Positions 11,930 to 22,291 of a stretch of DNA of 64,000 nucleotides are shown piece by piece. Source of the DNA: Dactylonectria macrodidyma (taxonomy: Eukaryota > Ascomycota > Sordariomycetes > Hypocreales > Nectriaceae); NCBI GenBank assembly GCA_020744425.1, contig JAGMUV010000024.1:248001-312000 (forward strand). The letters are read 5' to 3'. The notes under the pieces are model-generated. The model did not search any database. It had not been told where the DNA came from and saw only the letters and a program-made list of their open reading frames with translations. Within the stretch, counting starts at the first letter, position 1; every line of letters begins with the position of its first letter. Position numbers and translations under genes: made by a program.

Positions 11930-13877
11930 CTATTTAGGAGGGACTATAGGAAGTGTTATGTAGTTTTCATGCTCTTGACTCCAATTCAAATGATTGAGAC
12001 CTTGGAACGTTTTCTCGGCTCGATCTTCGGGATGAGTGTGCTGAAAAATGCCACATCCCTGCGTGTCGCCGCTGGAAACCTCAAAAATAAGCTTTCCACC
12101 TTTCTCAACAACCACATTCGTCGGCCAGAGCTCAACGTCGACTTCGTAGACTACCTCGGTCTTAACTTCCTGTACATCGGTACTGCAGTATTCCCGATGA
12201 GGCAACCACTTTTTGTGGTGAGGATGCTGAGAAGCTACCTTGCGTAGACTGACACGGAGCCAGCCTTTGCATAAGGGGACGGGGTCGCCAGCAGTGCCAG
12301 TATAGTAAACCTCTCGGCCACTTGGTGATATATACCGCAGCGTAACAAATAGATCGATGTCGGACGGCTCGGGCGCTTGACTTTGATCCGACTTGGACGC
12401 CGATACAGAGAGGTGAGCGACAATGTGCCCGGTAATTTCTGTCTCCTCCTGAAATGGAGGAGTGGTGAATTGAAGCAGCTCTGGGTTGTCAATTGTTCCG
12501 AGTGCCTTGTACGAAGATTGTCGTTGGCCATCCAGGGGGGTCGTGGTCTCCAGAAGCAGTGCATCTGGGGTGAGGTAGTATCGAGTGTACTTCGTTCTGG
12601 CTATGGGCCATTCGCTTTCGGTCCTTCTCTTGAACTGGCGTTCTGCCTCGGGGTCATTGAATCCGACATCACCCTTGCGCAAGACTATGTCGACTGGGGG
12701 GATTTTCCCCTTCTGAGACCAACCGTCGCGGTCTTCGCCCTTGAGAAACGCATCCAGAAAGCTCTTCTGGATTTCTACTTCTTGCGAGTAATAGAAGGGT
12801 AGATCGTGCCGACCAACGATGAAACGCAAGTACTTGAGCTCGCTTCCTGCTTGAATGAAGCCATTCACATTGCCGCGAAGATGGAGTAGGATGCCACCCC
12901 AGTTCGCTACCGAAAGCAGAGGGACCTTAACATCGGCGAGGTCGAAGTCCTTAGTAGCGTAGTAATCCTCGTCCCGGAAACGGAAGTCGGCATTATCGAT
13001 GGTCTGATCTCGTCGATTCGCTTCGCGTTCTTCCTCCGTTAAATCGCCCTCAATTGTGTCAGGGCCCCAATTTGCCGCCTTCCTGCCCGGCCGACCGTAC
13101 TGATTAGAGACAACTTGCCGATTCCACCAGAACTCGATGAACTTGTTGCTCAAAATTCCGCCGTGTCGGCAACGGTCACGGTAGTAGTCACTCATACCTT
13201 CCCAGGGGACAATTGCTGCTAGTCCTGCAAATCCACTATCAGCAACCCAATCAAAACCTCCATTGACGGACCAGTAGAGGAAGACGATGCCCAAGGGGAA
13301 CGGCCGGGATGATTGAGAGACTGACCTTTGGGTTGGCGGGCAGCCACACGCCATTGAGTGCCAGCGTAGTACGAGATGCCCAGCAGTCCGACTTTACCAG
13401 AAGACCATGGCTGCTCCGCACACCACTCGATGACTTCAACAAATGCCTCGGACGTGCTCCGCGACATGGTGTCGAGCAGTCCAGGGCTCTGACCCGTGCC
13501 GCGCTCATCCGCGCGGACCACAGCGTAACCATGACTGGTCCAGAATCGCGGATCCGGCGTCTCCCAGGCCGAGTGGGTCGACTTGTGTTCTGGGTTGACT
13601 TCTACCCAAGATCGCAGCGCAAATCTGGGTGATATTTATCAGTTGAGACCATTTCCGTGGACGGCAAAACTGGCATGACGCACTCTTCATATGGAATATC
13701 TTTTCCATACGGCCCGTAAGTCACAAGGACAGGCACCTTGGCATCCGTCTTAGGGCGGAACACGTTCAGCCGAATCAGGCCGTCAGAAGACTTGAGCGGA
13801 ACGGTGACGTTCTGTTCAAAGACGTACGGATGCGTCACCCTATCGACGGTGTGTATATCCTGAATTTCGTTTGGCAT
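11930..13877 (-). CDS. CocE/NonD-type serine hydrolase (X-Pro dipeptidyl-peptidase S15 superfamily)
   Basis: Exons 13684-13877, 13326-13624 and 11930-13224, 595 residues, all phases agreeing. The alpha/beta-hydrolase part holds YGPYGKDIPYE, the strongly conserved RADERGTGQSPG and the nucleophile elbow GISYYAG with Ser at about residue 149. The C-terminal part (about 360-595) is the beta-rich domain of CocE-type enzymes, including AHLSVSASKSDQ and the HTHPED segment near the end. Relatives hydrolyse esters or acylated substrates. In this place it could free an aromatic acid or amine from a conjugate (inference). Cytosolic: no signal peptide seen. It is divergent from the FAD monooxygenase at 14327, sharing a 450-base promoter that contains a motif repeated in the other divergent promoter of the cluster. 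Confidence 0.9.
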
Positions 13878-14326
13878 GATGGCTAATCTTGGATGTGTTG
13901 GTGGCAGTGCTGTAGAAGACTAGGAAATGTAGGGTTGGCTATAGACAGCTTCTTGATCTTCCAAGTTTCCACGACGTAAGCCCTCATCTATGCCGGACAC
14001 TACAAACAAGGCAGCCGAGAGGTCAACTACGGCAAGGCAACTCTGCTCCGGAAATGTGGGCAAGCGATGCCTCGAGACAGGCGTCCCCTGCATCGACAAC
14101 GGAATGGTTGTTCGGGATCGCTCCTCGGAAGCCACGCTCGTCCACCGGGATCACGGATCACCCGATGGCTCACCCCACCCACTGCCGGCCGGATGCTTTC
14201 CTGTGATACTTCAAGGTAGGTACAGCTTGCAACCAACACGGTCATGTCAGGACGAAAGGGAACCAAAAAAATATACCAAAAAAAGTCTCAACTTAATTAT
14301 TGATAACTACAATCTTTGTTTAAACT
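13878..14326. promoter_or_regulatory. Divergent promoter, hydrolase / FAD monooxygenase
   Basis: This gap must serve both flanking genes. It holds TCCGGAAATGTGGG at 14047-14060, found again in inverted orientation at 21977-21990 in the other divergent promoter of the cluster, so it may bind a cluster regulator. Confidence 0.45.
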
Positions 14327-16606
14327 ATGCCACATCAACCAGCAACAATGGCCCATCGGTCGAGTTCCGGTGTCGAGAGCGCCTTGGAAGACAGCGTCAA
14401 ACCCCTCAACGTACTCATTGTTGGCGGCGGTATCGGTGGTTTGACGGCTGCCATAGCGCTACGTCGACAGGGCCATCACGTCGAAGTCTTTGAGCAGTCA
14501 GAATTGCTACAGGAGACGGGGGCAGCCATTCATGTCGCACCGAACGCCAACGGCGTCTTGCGCCGGCTAGGTCTAGACGTGTCTGAAATTGGCGCAACAG
14601 AGTGTGCTAGCAGTACATTCTTTGCGCCAAACGGCAAGGAGCTGTTCTCCTTGGCGATTAAGGGGTCGGGTGCCAACTTATGGGCCTACCCTTGGAATCT
14701 TGTTCACCGCCAACATCTCCACACGGCTCTGAAGGAGTTGGCTGTGGGCGAAGAGGGGAAGGGGAAACCCGTGCGACTTCATCTGAGCTCGCGCCTAGCG
14801 TCAGTAAATGCTGCGGCTGCCACCATTGAGCTAGAAGATGGCCGAGTTGTGCGTGGTGACGTTATCGTTGGGGCAGACGGCGTTCACGCGAAGTCCCGGA
14901 AGTTCATCCCAGGTGGTGATCTGAAGCCGATGGGTTCTGGAAGCAGCGCGTTCAGGTTCCTGATAGCTGTCGAGGACCTTAAAGCGGACCCTCGCACGGC
15001 TGAGATTGCTACTCAGCCTGATCGTATGGTCGGGTGGATGGACGCCGATCGCCGAATGGTGATGTATCCTTGTGTCAACAACACGGTCATGAACTTCGTC
15101 CTTATACATCCGAGTCAAGAGTCACAATCAGAAGATTCTGTCCAGGGTAAGTCTTGCTGCATACAGTTGTCAAAGCGAGTCCCGTAGTAGCTAACGAGGT
15201 TGGCAGCCACTTGGCAAGACACTGGTAACAAAAGTCGGATGCTAGAGATTTATAAGACCTGGGCGCCAGATGTGCTTGCAATTATGGAAAAGGCTGATGC
15301 CAGCAAGCTCAAGGTCTGGGAGTTACTCGACATGCAACCCATGCCTTGCTACAACTTCGAGAAGCTCGCCATTATAGGCGATGCTGCACATCCGTTTCTT
15401 CCCCACCTAGGCCAAGGCGGGGCCCAGGCGATTGAGGATGCTGTAGCCATCGCCGCCGTTCTTCCATTGGGCACTGCGCCAAGCGAAGTGCCAGATCGGC
15501 TGAAGCTCTACAATGAGTGCCGGTACGAGCGGGCTCAAGGCATCCAGCTAGACTCGCGAGTGCTGGGCTGGACCAAGGAGGAGAGGGCTGCGAAGGGGAT
15601 ACCCGAGCTGAGTCCTGGCGTCTACAACACCCGTTCGTTTGGCCACGATGCCTGGGATCATGCCACAACCATGCTCCAGAAGCACCTGCAGGCGAGAGAT
15701 CCAGAGTCGCGGTTCCGATCACCCACTGCATTCGGCTCCGTCCCGGGCCCACGACGGCCGCTTGGCCTTCCGGCATCTCATCCAGCGATCCTGGCGCTTC
15801 AGAGCAAGACGCCCGAAAGCATGACGACTTGGACTGTCCGCTGCCTTTCTACTCGGACGCACCTTGAAAGATTCCTTGCCCCGGGCTTTTCGTTCACGAG
15901 CCCCGGTTCGAGGGCAAATATTTCCTTTTCAATTGTCAGCTTTGACGGCATTGCCTGGCTCGGCGGTGGCGGTTACAATGCCATCGCGGTTCTCATCAAT
16001 GGCATAGAGTACAAGAAGGGAGATGGGTCAAAGGTGTACGGCAGCTTTATGACAGCACTTTTTGAGGACTTTGCAGACCCCATCATCACCGGACGAGATG
16101 AACTGGGCCATCCAAAGATATTTTGCGACATCGACGTTAAACGCCTCAACGACGGATGCGCCGCCAAACTGAGCTGGCGCGGTACGGAGTTTGCTACGTT
16201 CGAGGTGGCTGACCTCAAAGCCGAACCAAAGTCGAATGGGGAGAATGCCCTGCCGTTGGCAAAAGAACATGCCACAGCGCCTCCGCAGCCATCACTACCG
16301 CCGCCAGAGGAAGGCATCTTCACATATCGATACATCCCAGCCGTGGGCCAGCCGGGCAAGGCTGACGCAGAATACCCGGTCTTGAGTCCATTCCCGACTC
16401 CTAAGCCTGGTCAGCGCCACCCCGACGTCCTCGCGACGAAGACTGCACACCTTGAATTCACAAATCCAGGCTGGAAGTCTCTGCCAACTCTGAATCACAT
16501 CGCCGAGGCGCTGGCTGATATTCCTATCCTGCAGGTGGAAGGGGCAAGAATGACAACGGCTGTAGGCATTGTCGATAACGGAGCGGGCGTGCAGAGGATT
16601 GAATAA
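14327..16606 (+). CDS. FAD-dependent monooxygenase fused to acetoacetate-decarboxylase-like domain
   Basis: Exons 14327-15146 and 15207-16606 (60-nt intron, GTAAGT..GGCAG), 739 residues. The first half is a group A flavin aromatic hydroxylase of the salicylate-hydroxylase type: GGGIGGL near residue 35 binds the ADP part of FAD, GADGVHAKSR is the DG motif and IGDAAHPFLPHLGQGG is the GD motif. After about residue 460 the chain continues into an acetoacetate decarboxylase-like domain (PF06314 type), with NISFSIVSFDG and GRDELGHPK; the Lys in the latter sits where the Schiff-base lysine of the bacterial enzyme lies, but the neighbouring second Lys is not kept. Usual hydroxylases are about 400-450 residues. 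The fusion would join hydroxylation and decarboxylation of one pathway. A second start at 14348 is possible. NAD(P)H-dependent cytosolic enzyme expected. Confidence 0.88.
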
Positions 16607-17064
16607 TTATTAAATTTTGTGCGAGCAAGCTTGATGCTCCAATAGATTTTAGACTGGAATAAGACATCGTTGCCCCGGATCGATCTGCCAACACGCTGAC
16701 AATCTTCAATGCTGTGGACCTTGTGACTTGTCTTGTAGAATTCCGAAGTACGGTAAGTTCGGATTCAAGCAAGGTTGCTTAATTAGCTGATTTCCTATAA
16801 GCTAAGATGTTCCGCGACCAGTCGCTATTGTTGCCATCGCGCAGACATAGACCCCTTATTCCTTCTATCCCTAGGAGACAGCAGTTTCCCCCCCGCCCCG
16901 GAAGCTATCCGTGATTAACGGAACGCCCTTCCCCCACTTACCCGACGTAGCCGGTAGGCGTTATGTCTTAAAGTTCTTGGGGAGTTTCATAAGAAACTTC
17001 CGCCTTAATTGCGCAAGCCAGCATTTGTCAAGTGCTTCCTAGGTGTCCATTGAACTATCTGTAG
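16607..17064. other. Intergenic, promoter of the dioxygenase
   Basis: No gene seen; contains a CCCCGGAAGC stretch loosely like the cluster motif. Confidence 0.4.
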
Positions 17065-18005
17065 ATGTGTTACGTCTGAACTATCTCCAATGAGTAGACG
17101 TCCTCCCTGAGATTGGTAACATAGCGTCCATGGCTGACATCTGAGTAGCACGAGCCCCAGTCCACTTCTTCTCTCATGGGTCGACCATGATGTTAGGCGA
17201 AGAGTCTGAATCGGGAACCTACTGGAAGAAATGCGGCGATGAAGCTCTGGCTAATGGCATCAAAGGCGTCGTTATAATGGGCGCCCATTGGGACGTTGTT
17301 GGCGAAGATTTGGTGGAAATCGCCGTCAATCCCAAGCCTGAGGTGACGCCTGCGGCATATGTTCATCCTGATAAGTACGCCACCTACAAACTTGCTCCCG
17401 ACATTGCCACGGGGAACCGTTGCATACGCATGCTACAGGATGCTGGTGTGAAAGCTCGCCCCAACACCACCTACAACTGGATCCATGATGTGTACTTGAT
17501 TCTCATCCGAATGTTCCCTGAACAATGTCCGCCAACCACCATCATCTCACTCAACGCTCGGTTCGACCCCCACTTCCACATGAATATCGGCAGCGTTCTA
17601 GCACCACTACGCAACGAAGGCTACCTGTTCATTGGGACTGGAGGAGCGGTACACAACCTGTATCGCAACAATTGGGTGACCATAATGAGAGACCGTGACA
17701 ATTTCGCCCAGGAGACGCCACCAGAACCGTGGGCTTTGGAATTTAGGCAGAGCGTGGAAGACTGCCTCCTGCAGTATCGTGGACCGTCGTTAAGGCGAGC
17801 AATCACCAGGTTGACCAAACACCCCCAATTCCGGGATGCTCATGCGACTGATGATCACTTCCTGCCAATGTGTTTCTGCGCTGGTGCCGCTGGGGACTGG
17901 GAAGATGAGAAAGATGATTATGGAAAGTTGGGTGCCGAAACTTGGGAGCTCACAAATATGTGCAATTCGCAGTTCACGATAGGGTCGTGGAGGACACTAG
18001 CCTAA
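17065..18005 (+). CDS. LigB-type extradiol ring-cleavage dioxygenase (DODA-like)
   Basis: The body of the gene (17149-18005) encodes the class III extradiol dioxygenase fold: RAPVHFFSHGS at the N-terminus with the first metal His, GAHWDV with the second, the WIHDVYLILIRMFP segment and GGAVHN near the end. Such Fe(II) enzymes open catechol- or aminophenol-type rings. The conserved N-terminus lies upstream of the first clean ATG (17187) and is preceded in frame by TGA. A CTGAC branch site and TAG acceptor at 17148 imply an intron. Taking ATGT at 17065-17068 as a 4-base first exon (intron 17069-17148) gives 286 residues beginning MSRAPVHFF, but the GTTACG donor is weak, so the start is the least certain part. 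Its place between a hydroxylase and an ALDH suits a meta-cleavage pathway. Confidence 0.82.
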
Positions 18006-18714
18006 GAATGAAGAAAAACCAACTTTGCCACCTAACTTGCCCTCAAAACAATACTAGAAAGCCAGCGCGCTTTCAGAGCTACGTTTTAGCAGCATCAATG
18101 CAATCGTGACTAGAATACCCGAGAGGGAGTTGCGAGATCTTTAATGAGGCTTAATGATTCTTTTGTACACATGCACTCGGGGCTTGTCGTGGCTCTCTTG
18201 CCCAGAGCTTTTGAGGTGATACTTCGGTGAGGGTAATGCTATTGCTGCTACCTTTTGACTGCCCGATGGAACCCTTCATCCCTTGAAGCCGTGTTACCAA
18301 ACTAATGACTAGTCTTAATCGACAACTGGTCTTTGATCTATCGCAATCTCCAGGTCACGACACTTCAGCACTGGACGAAACTCGGTACCAGACAACATGC
18401 CGGTTGGTGTGGGGCCATGAAGAGCCTAGAATTCCCGCTCTAGAGTCTCATGAGTGCAAAGGAGACACCTCGCCCAGGACTTGGAGGACACAGACATCCG
18501 GAGTGTGGCAGGCGGCGGTTCCACGGGAACGGGTGGGCATCCTGTTCCGAACCGTGTGAGCCTTGGGCCGGTAGCCCATGACATGGAGAGCCAACCCCAC
18601 ATGCAGCATTGGCAGTCGTACCCTGGCGACACCATTTAACATCTTCTCGCTCACTTTCGTGTCTCGTTTCAGTTTGTCTCAGTCACGCACAGGAACGACC
18701 TGGCTTCTCCCACA
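18006..18714. other. Intergenic, promoter of the aldehyde dehydrogenase
   Basis: No gene supported. Holds a weaker copy of the cluster motif, TCCGGAGTGTGG, at 18497-18508. Confidence 0.4.
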
Positions 18715-20343
18715 ATGTCTCAGCTCCCCGCACCAGCGTATATCGAAACCCGCAACTTCATCAATGGCGAGTTTGCCCCATCCTCCAACAACAAGGTCTT
18801 TGAAGTCTGGTCGCCTTACCAGCAGGTCAAAGTTGCAGATGTCTTTGAAGCCAGTGTGGACGATGTGAATCGGGCTGTGGCAGCAGCAAAGGCCGCCTTC
18901 CCTGCCTGGGCAGCTCTCAGTCCTGCTGAGCGTGGAGTACACCTTGCAAAGTTTGCACAACTGATCAGAGACAATGAAAAAGAACTGGCGTACCTAGATA
19001 CAGTTTGCATGGGGAGATGCGTGAGCCAATTCGTTGATGCGGCCCGAATCTCCCTGATGTTTGACTACTACGCAACGGCTGGATACGACGCCAAGGGCAT
19101 CACCAGCCTCAACACTCCAGGCTATGTCAACATGACATTCCGACAACCTTTCGGCCCAGTTGCAGCTATAGCGCCTTGGAACATTCCAACTTCCATGTTC
19201 GGCATGAAATGTGCTCCTGCGCTGGGTGCTGGGTGCACCGTTGTTCTCAAGAGCAGTGAAAAGTCGCCCCTTTCGGTATGTATTTGGACGGGCTTGTGTG
19301 TCTCAAACTGCCGACCTGCGGGGCTAACTCGGGATATTTAGGCCCTCAAGCTAGCTGCTCTATCTAAAGAAGCAGGCTTCCCCCCGGGCGTCTTGAATGT
19401 TGTCAGTGGCTACGGTGAGCCTGTCGGCTCAACTTTGGCGTCACACATGGACATTCGCATGATTTCCTTTACTGGCAGCACTGCTACAGGTCAGAAGATC
19501 CAAGTGGCAGCTGCTAACTCCAACCTGAAGAAGGTCGTGCTAGAACTTGGAGGAAAATCTCCGTGCCTCGTTTTTGAAGATGCGGATCTAGGCTTGGCGG
19601 TGAACGAGGCCGCCTTCAGCGTTCAGGCTAATATGGGCCAAGCCTGTATGGCAAATAGCCGTATTTACGTCCAAGAGACTATTGCGGATGCGTTCATTAA
19701 GGCCTTTGTTGTAAGCCTTGCACATCTACTAACGCTTCCTGAGCTTTGTTAACTCTTTTGGAATGTTTAGGATGTCTTCAATAGCGCGCGGAAAGGCGAT
19801 CCGCTCCGGACTGATACTGAACACGGCCCCCAGGCTGACAAGATTCAGTTTGAGAGGGTCAAAAGCTACCTCAAGTTAGCTAGCGAGGGCAGAGGAAAAC
19901 TTGAGCTTGGCGGCAGCGAGATGCTCGTCAACGGTACCGGCTACTTCATCAGGCCCACGGTCTACTCCAACGTGCCCGAAGACGAACAGACACAGGTGGA
20001 AGAGGTCTTTGGTCCATTTTGCAGCATCAACACTTTCAAAACCGAGGCCGAAGTCATTGAAAAAGCCAACGCCACGACGTTTGGGCTCTACGCGTCGGTG
20101 TACACCCAAGACATGAGTCGAGCTCTTCGAGTGGCGAAAGCGTTTGAATCTGGCTCGGTGGGGATCAATTGCACCAGTCCAATGCATGCAGAAGACCTGC
20201 CATTTGGCGGTTACAAGCTTTCCGGTCAGGGTCGGGAAGGTTTCGGATACTCAATGAATGAGTACTTGGAAGAGAAGACGGTTTTGATCAAGCTCAGTGG
20301 CACACCTGCACTAACACTGAAGACCTTTTCCCAGCAGCATTGA
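18715..20343 (+). CDS. NAD(P)-dependent aldehyde dehydrogenase, active-site intact
   Basis: Exons 18715-19275, 19342-19710 and 19771-20343, 500 residues, the usual length. The Rossmann part carries PFGPVAAIAPWNIP; the catalytic general base lies in VVLELGGKSP (Glu about 255) and the nucleophile in MGQACMANS (Cys about 289), with the canonical 34-residue spacing. EVFGPF and the C-terminal PFGGYKLSGQGREG are also present. It resembles the group that oxidises semialdehydes such as hydroxymuconic or aminomuconic semialdehyde, which would fit the product of the dioxygenase just upstream. The exact substrate is an inference. This is the working counterpart to the inactive ALDH-like protein at 7792. 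The downstream amidohydrolase is convergent, 235 bases away. Confidence 0.92.
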
Positions 20344-20578
20344 ACGGTTGTGTCGGTTAAGTTAGCTTTTAGCGCATACAATTAACTTAGTGTAAGAATG
20401 ATATTCTCCGCTCAAACTTATGTTGCGCCGCTGAAAGGCTTGATCACCGTCGGACCCACGCTTGTTTGAACAGACGGGCAACGTCAAGTGTCGAATGGCT
20501 GCTAGCTTTCGTCATTAAGTCCACTATTGCCAGTGTCCCGTCACTCATTTTGCGAATACTACGTTGGCGATATTGAAA

Positions 20579-21760
20579 TTACTGACTACTGGGACATTGT
20601 TTCATGCCTAGCTCACTAAGTGGTGCCCCCGGCACTGAATTCGCAAAAGTCTTGCCCAACAACCGCTCCGCGTTTTCTGTCAAGACTTTTGTGCGATCTG
20701 CTTCGTCAGGGAACAAATCTTCCAGGTGAATATCGTGCATATCTGAGAGCATGATCACGGCTTTGGCGGGAGTGAAAGGAAAATCACTTCCATACAATAG
20801 CCGATCCACCGACACATAGGGTAGCAGTCCCCGTATCTGGTCAGGCAGTGAAAATCCGGCAGTATCAAAGTAAAACTGCGCGTTGATGCGCTCCTTCACC
20901 CATGATGGGCTCAACTTAGGTTCCATGTCAGGCAAACCCAGCAGACCCACCGCAGCAGCGAAACGATTGATGAGTGGAGGGAAAGCACCACCAAGATGTG
21001 GGATCACGAAAGTGATGTGCGGCCACCGCGAGATCGTGCCGGACAAGAAGAGGTTCATGACGGCGCGGGAAGTGTCGAAAAAGAACTCGAATACCGAGCG
21101 GGGGATTTCCTGACTCATTGGAACCGCAATGTCGCCAGAAGCAAGGCAAGGTGATGTTGGATGGAGAAACACAACGGCCCTCCTACGATTCAGCTCATCA
21201 AATATCCTATTGAAGGCTGGAGCTCCAAGATAGGTACCGTGAACGTTTGTCAGAAGAGCGTATCCGTCTGCGTTGAGCACATCCCCTGCCCAAGAAATTT
21301 CTTCCAAGGATCCTTCAACATCTGGGAGTGGCAGGGAGGCCCAGAACCCGAATTCCTCAGGTCTTCTTTTCTTGATAGAGGCCGCGAATTCGTTGCAGTA
21401 GCGCGTCAGTTTGCGCGTAGCTTCGCCATCGTTCGGGGCGAGATTTGTCCCCGGTGAACTGATGCTAAGGATGGATTTACTAGTATTGACAGTTTTCATC
21501 AGGTCCAAGTGCGCTTCTTCGCTCCAATCCTGTGGTGTTCATTCTCAGCAACCACTGGACTAGCGAGGACAAAAGGGCAACACTCTTACCGGCGCAGGCG
21601 CTATATGGCCGTCTGGAAATCCGTGGCCAAACCGATGCAATGCGGTAGTATACTCCCTGTACTGATGTCAACCATCCGATCTGTATGCACACTAGAGATT
21701 TTTTTTGGCTCACTCTGGCAGGAAATGTGCGTGCACATCAATCTTCTTGCTGAGCGCCAT
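20579..21760 (-). CDS. Amidohydrolase-family decarboxylase (ACMSD / gamma-resorcylate decarboxylase-like)
   Basis: Exons 21714-21760, 21590-21656 and 20579-21529, 354 residues. The short first exon supplies the metal-binding pair in KIDVHAHFLPE (His10, His12). The second gives GHGFPDGHIAPAP, typical of this group. Further ligands follow in VFLHPTSP, in VIPHLGGAFPP and in LYGSDFPF, so the metal site is complete. Relatives decarboxylate aromatic acids (gamma-resorcylate, 2,3-dihydroxybenzoate, 6-methylsalicylate) or aminocarboxymuconate semialdehyde without oxygen. Here it may remove the carboxyl group before or after ring opening. An annotation starting at 21508 would miss the metal ligands. 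It shares a 530-base divergent promoter with the monooxygenase at 22292. Confidence 0.9.
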
Positions 21761-22291
21761 CTTTTCCTAATTGATGAGTTGTTATTGACGTGAAGTCGTA
21801 GGTAGCAAAAGCGAGATGAGTTGCATACGTGACTTCTATTCAATCTAAAACCTGCTTGGTTGAAACAGAGAGCTTGTAATTCACTCTTGCTTTACTCTCC
21901 GTACCTATTCGAGATGGCGGCTAGACTGAACTAGCTTCAGCCCACTCCGCATCTCGGGGGGGTGTTCGGCGCCTCCCCCACATTTCCGGACACCTGGCTC
22001 TTCGGCCCCCACCCTTTCCGGAGCTCGCAAACAAACCCGGGACTACGGAGTACTGCTTTCAGAGATGCACTTTCCGAACCGAAATCCATCCGTGTGTGAG
22101 CAGCCAAATCTATAGCTCAAGATAGCCTTGAAGAGGCAGCACAGAGTACCAATATTACAGTGCGCAAGGAAAAACTTGATGCTTTGCACCGAAAGTCCAG
22201 ACAAAAGAGATATTTTCCCAACGGCCATTTCGTCATCATGGTAGAATCCGTCCCGATGTCCCAGTAGTGACTCAGTTCTAACCATCTAATT
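21761..22291. promoter_or_regulatory. Divergent promoter, decarboxylase / FAD monooxygenase
   Basis: Contains the inverse of TCCGGAAATGTGGG at 21977-21990 and a close variant, CCCACCCTTTCCGGAG, at 22008-22023, in a C-rich patch. The first is identical over 14 bases to a site in the promoter at 13878-14326. Confidence 0.5.

Noticed and set aside
15372..15776. Minus-strand frame inside the fusion gene
   Set aside because: Shadow of the hydroxylase exon.
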